A stretch of 64,000 nucleotides of DNA. It comes from JALORV01 sp963769745 (GTDB lineage: Bacteria; Pseudomonadota; Gammaproteobacteria; Burkholderiales; Burkholderiaceae_F). This document shows, piece after piece, positions 1 through 7,718 of the stretch. The stretch is taken from assembly GCA_963769745.1 (NCBI GenBank), contig CAVYNB010000025.1, positions 1 to 64,000 of the forward strand, in the 5' to 3' direction. The notes beneath the pieces were generated by a model. It worked only from the letters and a program-made list of their open reading frames with translations, searched no databases and was not told where the DNA came from. Each line of letters starts with the position of its first letter. Position 1 is the first letter of the stretch. The position numbers and the translations under genes were made by a program.

Positions 1-1233
1 ATAATCTCCGGCGGCGACCTCTACGGTGCCGTGGCGCGTGAAGTCATCGAAGCCTATGGAGACGCAATACCCGGTCATCCGATCGGCACCGGTCCGTTCC
101 GGCTGAGCGACTGGAGGCGCTCCTCCAAGATCGTGCTGGTGCGCAATCCGACGTACCGCGAGGTCGTCTACGACGCCGAGCCCGCGGCCGACGACGCGGA
201 GGGACAGGCGCTGCTGGCGCGCTTCAAGGGTCGCAGGCTGCCGATGATTGATCGCGTCGAGGTATCGATCATCGAGGAGTCGCAGCCGCGCTGGCTGGCG
301 TTCCTCAACAAGCAGCAGGACCTGCTCGAACGGCTGCCGTTCGACTTCATGAACATCGCCGCGCCCAATGGCGTGCTGGCCCCGCACCTCGCGCGCCAGA
401 ACATCCAGCTGTGGCGCACGCTCAATGCGGACGTCTCGCTAACCTACTTCAACATGGCCGACCCGGTCGTGGGCGGCTACGAGCCGGCCAAGGTCGCCTT
501 GCGGCGCGCGATCGGCCTTGGCATAAATGTGGATCAGGAGATTCGCCTCTTCTGGCGCGGCCAGGCCGTGCCCGCCCAGTCCGGACTAATGCCGCACACG
601 ATGGGTTACGACCCGGGTTTCGTCAGCGACACCGCGCGCTACGACCTGCCGCGCGCCAAGGCGCTGCTCGACCTCTTCGGCTACGTCGACCGCGACGGCG
701 ACGGCTGGCGAGAACAACCCGACGGCTCCCCTCTCGTGCTCGAGTGGCACACGACGCCGGACCAGCGCGCGCGCCAGCGCGATGAACTGCGGCGCAAGGA
801 CCTCTCTGCGCTCGGTATCCGCATCGACTTCAAGTCGGCCAAGTGGCCGGAGAACCTGAAGAATGCGCGGGCCGGCAAACTCATGGTCTGGAATCTCGGC
901 TACTCGGCAGCCTCACCGGACGGACAACCCTCGCTCGACCGAGGCGCGAGCATCCATCACGGCGGCCAGAACCTGGCCCGGTATAGCAACAGCAAGTTCG
1001 ACTCGATTTATGAGCGCATCCGTGTCCTGCCCGACGGCCCCGAACGCGAACAGCTGTTCCGTGAGGCCAAGCGGTTGATGGCAGTCGATGCACCCTATCG
1101 CTTTCACGTGCACCGCATCCTGACGGACCTCGCGTGGCCATGGCTGATCGGATTTCGCAGACAGCTTTACTCGAACAACTTCTGGCAGTACATCGACATC
1201 GACACCGACCTGCAGCGCAAAGAGATGACATGA
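1..1233 (+). CDS. ABC transporter substrate-binding protein, family 5 (partial, copy 1 of 4)
   Basis: This is the C-terminal two thirds of a periplasmic peptide/opine-type solute-binding protein (SBP_bac_5). The reading frame is open from base 1, so the N-terminus, including any export signal, lies outside the window. Visible family landmarks are the GTGPFRL block near the left edge, an RNP-YRE block after it, and a D-x-D-x-D loop (YVDRDGDGWRE) that is usual in DppA-like proteins. It is closely similar along its length to the next three genes, so the four form a tandem paralogous array. Its stop overlaps the start of copy 2 by four bases (ATGA), which indicates translational coupling. The ligand cannot be inferred. 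No permease or ATPase gene is seen nearby; these could lie upstream of the window. Confidence 0.9.
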   Translation: MISGGDLYGAVAREVIEAYGDAIPGHPIGTGPFRLSDWRRSSKIVLVRNPTYREVVYDAEPAADDAEGQALLARFKGRRLPMIDRVEVSIIEESQPRWLAFLNKQQDLLERLPFDFMNIAAPNGVLAPHLARQNIQLWRTLNADVSLTYFNMADPVVGGYEPAKVALRRAIGLGINVDQEIRLFWRGQAVPAQSGLMPHTMGYDPGFVSDTARYDLPRAKALLDLFGYVDRDGDGWREQPDGSPLVLEWHTTPDQRARQRDELRRKDLSALGIRIDFKSAKWPENLKNARAGKLMVWNLGYSAASPDGQPSLDRGASIHHGGQNLARYSNSKFDSIYERIRVLPDGPEREQLFREAKRLMAVDAPYRFHVHRILTDLAWPWLIGFRRQLYSNNFWQYIDIDTDLQRKEMT

Positions 1234-3056
1234 ACGAGTTTCAGCCCGACTCTCCCGGCCGGCGCACCGCACTCAAGGCCATGGTGGCCGCTGTAGGCCT
1301 TCCTTCGCTAACCATGGCGCAGGAGCCGCAGCGCAAGGTGCTGCGTTACGCCTTCCAGATTGCCGAGACGGGCATGGACCCGGTTGCGCTCTCGGACCTC
1401 TACTCACGCATACTGACTGCGCACATCTTCGAGAATTTCTACGAGTACGACCACCTCGCGCGCCCATTCAAGATCCGCCCCTGCACCGCGGATGGCATGC
1501 CCGAGATCTCGGACGACTTCCGCACTTTTACCGTGCGAATCAAGCCCGGCATCTACTTTCAGGACGATCCGGTATTCAAAGGCAAGAAGCGCGAACTCGT
1601 CGCGCAGGATTACGTGTATTCCTGGAAGCGCTTTTTCGATCCACGCTGGAAGGCACCGGCCTTTGCGACGCTGAACGAACTGAACATGCCCGGCATGGCG
1701 GCGCTGCGCGACGCCGTGATCAAGGACAAGAAGCCGTTCGACTACGACACTGAGGTCGAAGGAATGCGTGCCATCGACCGTTACACGGTGCGCTTCCGAT
1801 TTGCCGAACCGCAACCGCGCTTCATCCAGACGATGACGGGCGGCGATCTTTGGGGGGCAATGGCGCGCGAAGTGGTCGAGGCCTATGGCGACGACATTGC
1901 CGCACACCCGGTCGGCACCGGCCCCTTCCGCCTTGCAGAATGGAGACGGTCTTCGCGCATCGTGCTCGCGCGCAATCCCACGTACCGCGAGGTCGTGTAC
2001 GACGCCGAGCCCAATGCCGACGATGCCGCTGGCCAGGCACTGCTGGCGAAGTACAAAGGCCGCAGGCTGCCCATCATCGACCGCGTCGAGATCTCGGTGA
2101 TCGAGGAGCAGCAGCCCCGCTGGCTTTCGTTCCTGCAGAAGCAGCAGGACCTCGCCTGGCTGCTGCCGAACGAATTCGTCAACATAGCGATACCCAACAA
2201 TCAGCTGGCACCGAACCTGGCGAAGCAAGGCATGCAGATGTACCGCGTGCTGGCCTCGGACGTCACCCTGACCGTCTACAACATGGACAGCCCCGTGATT
2301 GGCGGGTACACGCCCGAACGTGTTGCACTCCGGCGCGCGCTGAGCCTGTCGCTCAACACCGAGCAGGAAATCCGCCTGGAGCGCAAGAACCAGGCGATAC
2401 CCGCGCAGTCGCCTCTCGTTCCCAACACGATGGGATTCGATCCGAACTACAAGTCGGAGGGTTACAACCCGCAAAAGGCCAAGGCGCTGCTCGATCTGTA
2501 CGGCTATGTCGATCGCGACGGCGACGGTTTCAGAGAGCAGCCGGACGGCTCGCCCCTCGTCATCGAGATATCGACGCAGCCGGACCAGGCGTCGCGTCGC
2601 CTCGACGAACTGCAGCGCAAGGACTTCACGGCGGTTGGCATCAAGACCGAGTTCAAGCAGGCGAAGTGGCCAGAGAACCTCCGCAGCGTCCGTGCCGGCA
2701 AGTACATGGTCTGGCGCGTTGGTTCGTCCGCGGCATCGCCAGACGGCCAGCCGGCGCTCGACCGGTCGGCATCGATCCACAAGGGCGGTCAGAACCTCGC
2801 TCGTTTCAGCAACAAGCAGTTCGACGAGATCTACAGGCGCCTGGGCGTGATCCCGGACGGCCCGGAACGTGACCAGTTGTTCCGTGAGGCCAAACGCGTC
2901 GTCGCGGCGTATGCGCCGTATCACAACGGAGTGCACCGGATCCTTACTGATTTGGCGTGGCCCTGGCTGATCGGCTTTCGCCGACCGCCGTACTGGCTGG
3001 CGTGGTGGCAGTTCGTCGATATCGATGCCGACGTACAGGCGAAGGCGATCAAGTGA
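1230..3056 (+). CDS. ABC transporter substrate-binding protein, family 5 (copy 2 of 4)
   Basis: 608-residue periplasmic solute-binding protein. The start was placed at the ATG that overlaps the previous stop. A longer in-frame extension exists but would precede the export signal. The N-terminus has a twin-arginine pattern (RRTALK) and a hydrophobic stretch ending near TMAQ, so Tat export is likely. The mature part begins with the block LRYAFQIAETGMDP shared by the paralogues and carries GTGPFRL, RNPTYREVVYDAEP and YVDRDGDGFRE. The length fits large DppA/OppA-class proteins. The segment around 1860-2150 is nearly the same as the matching part of copy 1, which suggests recent duplication or gene conversion. 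Role inferred: capture of oligopeptide-like or other bulky solutes. Confidence 0.92.
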   Translation: MNEFQPDSPGRRTALKAMVAAVGLPSLTMAQEPQRKVLRYAFQIAETGMDPVALSDLYSRILTAHIFENFYEYDHLARPFKIRPCTADGMPEISDDFRTFTVRIKPGIYFQDDPVFKGKKRELVAQDYVYSWKRFFDPRWKAPAFATLNELNMPGMAALRDAVIKDKKPFDYDTEVEGMRAIDRYTVRFRFAEPQPRFIQTMTGGDLWGAMAREVVEAYGDDIAAHPVGTGPFRLAEWRRSSRIVLARNPTYREVVYDAEPNADDAAGQALLAKYKGRRLPIIDRVEISVIEEQQPRWLSFLQKQQDLAWLLPNEFVNIAIPNNQLAPNLAKQGMQMYRVLASDVTLTVYNMDSPVIGGYTPERVALRRALSLSLNTEQEIRLERKNQAIPAQSPLVPNTMGFDPNYKSEGYNPQKAKALLDLYGYVDRDGDGFREQPDGSPLVIEISTQPDQASRRLDELQRKDFTAVGIKTEFKQAKWPENLRSVRAGKYMVWRVGSSAASPDGQPALDRSASIHKGGQNLARFSNKQFDEIYRRLGVIPDGPERDQLFREAKRVVAAYAPYHNGVHRILTDLAWPWLIGFRRPPYWLAWWQFVDIDADVQAKAIK

Positions 3057-4861
3057 AGCGACGGGAGTTCCTGAAGGCTGGGGCGGCCGCGGCTGCCCCG
3101 CTCCACGTACAGGCGAAGAAGAGGAGCGACTCCGACGGCGAACAGCGCGTGTTCCGCTGGGCGCTGAACTTCGCCGAGACCGGCTTCGATCCGGCCCAGA
3201 TCTCGGATCTCGCTTCGAACTACGTCGTTGCGAACGTCTTCGAGGCGCCGCTTCAGTACGACCACTACGCGCGTCCGGTGCAGCTGAAGCCGCGCACCGC
3301 AGCCTCGATGCCCGAGATATCCGCCGACTTTCGCTCAATTGTCGTCAGTATCCGTACAGGCATCTACTTCCAGGACGATGCGGCCTTCAAGGGCCAGCGG
3401 CGTGAACTGGTCGCCGCCGACCACGTGTACCAGCTCAAGCGCATCGCCGACCCGCGCTGGAAGAGCCCGCTGTGGCCGTCGATCGAAACGCTGGGGATCC
3501 TCGGCTTGTCCGACGCGCGCAAGCGCGCGCAGGCCACCGGCAAGTTCGACTACGACACCGAGATTCCGGGCATCCGTGCACTCGACCGCCGGACATTTGA
3601 AATCCGCATGGAGGAACCCAACCCGCGCGCCTACGAAAACCTGGCGGATGCGCGCGTCTTCGGCGCCGTCGCCCGCGAGGTCGTCGAGGCCTACCCGGAC
3701 GACATCATGGCGCGCCCGGTCGGCACCGGACCGTTCCGGCTGGCCGGCTGGAAGCGCTCGTCGCGCATCGTGCTTGAGCGCAATCCGGGATTCCGCGAGG
3801 AGTTCTACGACGCGCATCCCGCGCCGGACGACAGGGAAGGTGCCGCGGTCTTGGCCCGGCTCAAAGGCCGGCGGCTGCCGCTGGTCGATCGCGTTGAGCT
3901 GTCGATCATCCTGGAGAGTCAGCCGCGCTGGCTGTCGTTCCTCAATGGCCAGCAGGACACCATCAACATCCCGCTCGAGTACATCAACTTGGCGGCGCCC
4001 AAGGGCCGGCTCGCGCCCTCGCTGGCGAAGCGCGGCGTCGAGCTGCAACGCATGCTCAATCCGGACATCGTCGTCACGTTCTTCAACATGGACGATCCGG
4101 TGGTCGGCGGCTATACGCCGGAGAAGGTGGCGTTGAGGCGGGCCATCAGCCTCGGCTACAGCACGGAGGAGGAGATCCGCATGATCCGGCGCGGCGCGAT
4201 GATCGTCGGTCAGTCGCAGGTGCCGCCGCTGACCTTCGGCTACGACGAGTCGTTCCGCAGCGAGATGGGCGAGTTCGACCGTGCGCGGGCGCGCGCGCTG
4301 CTCGACGCTTATGGCTACGTCGACCGCGACGGTGACGGCTGGCGCGAGCAGCCGGATGGCTCGCCGCTGGTGCTGCAGTTCGCCACCGAGTCGAGCCAGC
4401 TCGACCGCGCCTTCAACGAGATGTGGAAGCGCCAGCTCGACGCAATCGGGATCCGCGTCGCGTTCAACCCGAGCCAGTGGCCCGAGAACAACAAGAATGC
4501 GCGCGCCGGCAAAGTGATGATCTGGGTACTCGGCTGGTCGGCCGGCGGCACCGATCCCGATTCATTCCTGGCGCTGGGGTTGAGTCGCAACATCGGCGGC
4601 TCCAACTATGCGCGCTTCAACCGCAAGGAATACGACCGTTTGTACGACTTGCAGCGGCAGCTGCCCGACGGGCCCGAGCGCGAGAAGATGATCCACGAAA
4701 TGAAGCGGCTTTTCGCCGTCTACATGCCGTACAAGGTGCACGGCCACCGCTATGTCAACGATCTGGTGCAGCCGTGGCTGATCGGCTACCGACGCCATCC
4801 GTTCGCCCGCGACTTCTTCAAGTACATCGACATCGACAACGCCGCGCGTACCGCCGACTGA
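3053..4861 (+). CDS. ABC transporter substrate-binding protein, family 5 (copy 3 of 4)
   Basis: 602-residue paralogue starting at a GTG that overlaps the stop of copy 2 (GTGA). This start is supported because it puts a textbook Tat motif (KRREFLKAG) at residues 2-10 followed by an Ala-rich hydrophobic stretch. The mature domain carries the same landmarks as its neighbours: ALNFAETGFDP near the N-terminus, GTGPFRLAGWKRSSRIVLERNP, and YVDRDGDGWREQPDGSPLVL. It has diverged more from copies 1 and 2 in the 3960-4260 region, which would line part of the ligand cleft. This suggests altered ligand preference. No catalytic residues are expected in this family. Confidence 0.92.
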   Translation: MKRREFLKAGAAAAAPLHVQAKKRSDSDGEQRVFRWALNFAETGFDPAQISDLASNYVVANVFEAPLQYDHYARPVQLKPRTAASMPEISADFRSIVVSIRTGIYFQDDAAFKGQRRELVAADHVYQLKRIADPRWKSPLWPSIETLGILGLSDARKRAQATGKFDYDTEIPGIRALDRRTFEIRMEEPNPRAYENLADARVFGAVAREVVEAYPDDIMARPVGTGPFRLAGWKRSSRIVLERNPGFREEFYDAHPAPDDREGAAVLARLKGRRLPLVDRVELSIILESQPRWLSFLNGQQDTINIPLEYINLAAPKGRLAPSLAKRGVELQRMLNPDIVVTFFNMDDPVVGGYTPEKVALRRAISLGYSTEEEIRMIRRGAMIVGQSQVPPLTFGYDESFRSEMGEFDRARARALLDAYGYVDRDGDGWREQPDGSPLVLQFATESSQLDRAFNEMWKRQLDAIGIRVAFNPSQWPENNKNARAGKVMIWVLGWSAGGTDPDSFLALGLSRNIGGSNYARFNRKEYDRLYDLQRQLPDGPEREKMIHEMKRLFAVYMPYKVHGHRYVNDLVQPWLIGYRRHPFARDFFKYIDIDNAARTAD

Positions 4862-4868
4862 GCATCCT

Positions 4869-6674
4869 ATGCAGCGGCGCGACTTCCTGCTGACGCCCGC
4901 GGCCGCGCTTGCCGCCCCGCCGCGAGTCGCGGCTGGTCCGTCCGCAAAGATCCTTCGCGTCGCCTTTCCCACCGCTGAAACCGGATTCGATCCGGCGCAG
5001 GTACAGGACCTCTATTCGCGCACAGTCATCGGTCACATCTTCGACGCGCCGCTCGAGTTCGATTTCATGGCGCGGCCGACGCAATTGCGACTGAACACGC
5101 TGGTCGCGATGCCTGAAGTCTCATCAGACTTTCGCACCTTCACCTTCCGACTCCGCCCCGGGATCTACTTTCAGGACGACCCGGCTTTCAAGGGCAAGGC
5201 GCGCGAGCTCGTCGCCGCCGACTACGTCTACTCCTGGAAGCGCATCTACGACCCGCGCTGGAAGAGTCCGATGCTGTTTGTGCTGGAGAACAGCAAGGTC
5301 GCCGGGCTCACCGAACTGCGCGCCGAGTCGCTCAAGGGCAAACGGCCTTTCGACTATGCAACCGAAGTCGACGGGCTGCGTGCGCTCGACCGCTACACAC
5401 TGCAGCTGAAGCTGAACGAACCGAATCCGCGCATGATCTACAACTTCGCTGATGCGTCGCTCTTCGGTGCAGTGGCACGCGAGGTGGTCGAGGCCTACGG
5501 CGACGACATCATGGCGCATCCGGTCGGCACCGGACCGTTCCGGCTGGCGGCCTGGACGCGGTCCTCGCGCATCGTGCTCGAGCGCAATCCCACCTATCGC
5601 GAGGAACTGTACGACTTCGAAGCGGCGGCCGATGTCCCGCAGCTCGCCGCGGAGACCGCGCGATTGCGCGGACGCCGGCTGCCGCTGGTCGATCGCGTCG
5701 AGGTCTCGATCATCGAGGAGTCTCAGCCGCGCTGGCTCGCCTTCCTGCAGGGCCAGCTCGACCTGCTCGATCCGGTGCCGGTCGACCTCGTGCGCGTCGC
5801 CGCGCCGAACGGGAAGCTGGCGCCCTTCCTCGAGCGCAAGGGCATCAAGGCGGTATTCACGCCGATGTCCGACATCACGCTGAGCTACTTCAACATCGAA
5901 CACCCGCTCGTCGGTGGTTACACGCCCGAGAAGGTCGCGCTGCGTCGCGCGGTGGCGCTCGGCTTCGATGGATCCGATTACATCCGCAGCATCTTCAGTG
6001 GCTACGGCGTTCAGGCGTCGGCGCCATTCGTGCCGGCAACTTTCGGTCACGATCCGGACTACCGGACCACCATGGCCGAGTACGACCCGGCGCGCGCGAA
6101 GGCACTGCTCGATACCTACGGCTATGTCGACCGCGATGGCGATGGCTGGCGCGAAACGCCCGAGGGCGCGCCGCTGACGCTGGAAATTGCATCGACGAGC
6201 ACGCAGCGCGATCGCAGCCAGAACGAACTCTGGAAGAAGTACATGAGCGCGATCGGACTACGAACGTCCTTTCGCATCGCCCAGTGGCCGGAGCTGGTCA
6301 AGCAGTCCATGGCCGGACAGCTGATGATGTGGAGCTATGCCTGGCAGGTGGGCCAGCCCGATAGCGGCCAGATCTTCGGCATGGCCTACGGACCGAACCG
6401 TGAGTCGATCAACGATGCGCGCTTCGATCTTCCCGCCTTCAACCGCCTGTTCGAGCAGCAGCGCGTCATGCCGGACGGCCCGGAACGGCTCGCCGTTTTG
6501 CGCGAAGCAACCCGCCTGATGGTTGCCTACATGCCCTACCTGCTGCACATGCACCGTGTCTATGTCGACCTGGCCCAGCCTTGGGTAATGGGATGGCGAC
6601 GACATCCGTTCACGTCGCGCAAGTGGTCCTGGATCGACATCGATGTCGACCTGCGCGCGGCTCGAGGACACTGA
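4869..6674 (+). CDS. ABC transporter substrate-binding protein, family 5 (copy 4 of 4)
   Basis: 601-residue paralogue that begins seven bases after the stop of copy 3. The N-terminus (MQRRDFLLTPAAALAA) is a clear Tat signal with consensus RRxFL. Family blocks appear in the usual order: AFPTAETGFDPAQVQDLYSR, the ligand-domain block GTGPFRLAAWTRSSRIVLERNP, and YVDRDGDGWRETPEGAPL. Its stop overlaps the start of the downstream hydrolase by one base, so the array and the hydrolase look like one transcript. The most divergent part relative to copies 1-3 is the C-terminal lobe (about 6180-6450). The four-gene array has no transporter core in this window; it may feed a permease encoded upstream or elsewhere. 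Confidence 0.92.
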   Translation: MQRRDFLLTPAAALAAPPRVAAGPSAKILRVAFPTAETGFDPAQVQDLYSRTVIGHIFDAPLEFDFMARPTQLRLNTLVAMPEVSSDFRTFTFRLRPGIYFQDDPAFKGKARELVAADYVYSWKRIYDPRWKSPMLFVLENSKVAGLTELRAESLKGKRPFDYATEVDGLRALDRYTLQLKLNEPNPRMIYNFADASLFGAVAREVVEAYGDDIMAHPVGTGPFRLAAWTRSSRIVLERNPTYREELYDFEAAADVPQLAAETARLRGRRLPLVDRVEVSIIEESQPRWLAFLQGQLDLLDPVPVDLVRVAAPNGKLAPFLERKGIKAVFTPMSDITLSYFNIEHPLVGGYTPEKVALRRAVALGFDGSDYIRSIFSGYGVQASAPFVPATFGHDPDYRTTMAEYDPARAKALLDTYGYVDRDGDGWRETPEGAPLTLEIASTSTQRDRSQNELWKKYMSAIGLRTSFRIAQWPELVKQSMAGQLMMWSYAWQVGQPDSGQIFGMAYGPNRESINDARFDLPAFNRLFEQQRVMPDGPERLAVLREATRLMVAYMPYLLHMHRVYVDLAQPWVMGWRRHPFTSRKWSWIDIDVDLRAARGH

Positions 6675-7564
6675 TGCTGGCGCGCATCCTGCGCATCGGC
6701 GCTGCGCTGGAGGTCCTGGCCGCCCTCGCCCTCATTGCGCTGCTGGTCCGAGTTGGTTTGCCGAGCTGGCTGGCGGTCGCGTTGGGCCTGCTACTGCCGC
6801 TGGCCCTGCACGGGGTTCTGCTCGCCATTGAATTCGTGACTGGTGCCCTGGTCGATCGCCGCCCCGTCGCGCGCCTGAGCCCGTGGGCGCTCGCCCGGGT
6901 CTGGCTCGGCGAGACCTGGAGATCGTTCAAGGTCTTCAACGTCGATCAGCCATGGCGCGCCGGCTTCCCGGAGCCGGCGATCGTGCGCGATGCCGGCAGG
7001 CACGCCGTGCTGTTCGTCCATGGCTACCTGTGCAATCGTGCGACCTGGCGACCGTGGTTGCTCGAAGGCGGCCTGGCTCAGCGCTGGAACTGCGCGACGG
7101 TCAACCTCGAACCGGTGTTCGGCGGGGTCGAGCGTTATCCTGACCTGATCCACGCGGCCGTGGAACGGCTGCGCTCAGCCTCCGGTGCCGAGCGTGTGAC
7201 GCTCGTCTGCCACAGCATGGGCGGGCTGGCGGCCCGGGCCTACCTGCGCGTGCACGGACATCACGCGGTGACACGCGTCATCACCATCGACACGCCCCAT
7301 CACGGCACGATGTTCGCGCGCCTGGGCCATGGCGAGAACACCCGCCAGATGCGGGTGGCGTGCGACTACGTGCGCAAGCTGGCCGAAAGCGACGAACCGA
7401 TCGAATTCATCTGCTTCGCCAGCCAGCACGACAACCTGGTGATCCCGCGCGACGGCCAGATCCTCGCCTGCGCCGAAGCAATCTGGTTCGAGCGCATCGG
7501 GCATCTGGCGATGACCGACAACGACGACGTCCTCGCAAGGCTCATCGAGGTCGTCGAACGATAG
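6674..7564 (+). CDS. Membrane-anchored alpha/beta hydrolase (lipase/PGAP1-like)
   Basis: 296-residue predicted serine hydrolase. Residues 1-60 form two hydrophobic segments (about 10-27 and 33-57), so the enzyme is probably inner-membrane anchored. The catalytic part shows an oxyanion-hole motif (VLFVHGYL, 112-119), a nucleophile elbow CHSMGG with Ser181, an Asp in the HDNLVIP segment, and a late His in RIGHLAM. This is the pattern of triacylglycerol-lipase and PGAP1-like families. The start overlaps the stop of the fourth binding protein, so it is translationally coupled to that array. It may process an ester-containing nutrient, but substrate and link to uptake are inference. Confidence 0.82.
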   Translation: MLARILRIGAALEVLAALALIALLVRVGLPSWLAVALGLLLPLALHGVLLAIEFVTGALVDRRPVARLSPWALARVWLGETWRSFKVFNVDQPWRAGFPEPAIVRDAGRHAVLFVHGYLCNRATWRPWLLEGGLAQRWNCATVNLEPVFGGVERYPDLIHAAVERLRSASGAERVTLVCHSMGGLAARAYLRVHGHHAVTRVITIDTPHHGTMFARLGHGENTRQMRVACDYVRKLAESDEPIEFICFASQHDNLVIPRDGQILACAEAIWFERIGHLAMTDNDDVLARLIEVVER

Positions 7565-7642
7565 CGTCGCTCGCGTTCACGCCTTTGTATTTCGGCGGAG
7601 CGCGCGGCCGCTCCGAAGCGCAGCCGACTAACTAGTCTTGAG

Positions 7643-7713
7643 CGGTTCGCGCTACGCGCGAGCCGTGCCGGAGCAGGTGCACGTGCATCGGCGAAGCCGA
7701 TGCGTACACCTGC
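7643..7713. terminator. Two hairpins between convergent genes
   Basis: Two inverted repeats sit between the plus-strand hydrolase and the minus-strand reductase. The first (7643-7665) pairs CGGTTCGCGC with GCGCGAGCCG around a TAC loop. The second (7673-7713) has a perfect inner stem GCATCGGC/GCCGATGC with loop GAA and an outer stem GCAGGT/ACCTGC separated by a small bulge. Neither is followed by a clear T-run, so a transcription-ending role is inferred from structure and convergent context only. Confidence 0.5.
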
Positions 7714-7718
7714 GACGC

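Noticed and set aside
1404..3338. Long minus-strand ORF (644 codons) inside the binding-protein genes
   Set aside because: It is antisense to two well-supported genes, rich in Arg and low-complexity, with no family motifs: typical shadow of GC-rich coding.
7643..7665. Repeat-family (REP-like) element
   Set aside because: No second copy was found in the window, so it is kept only as a hairpin.
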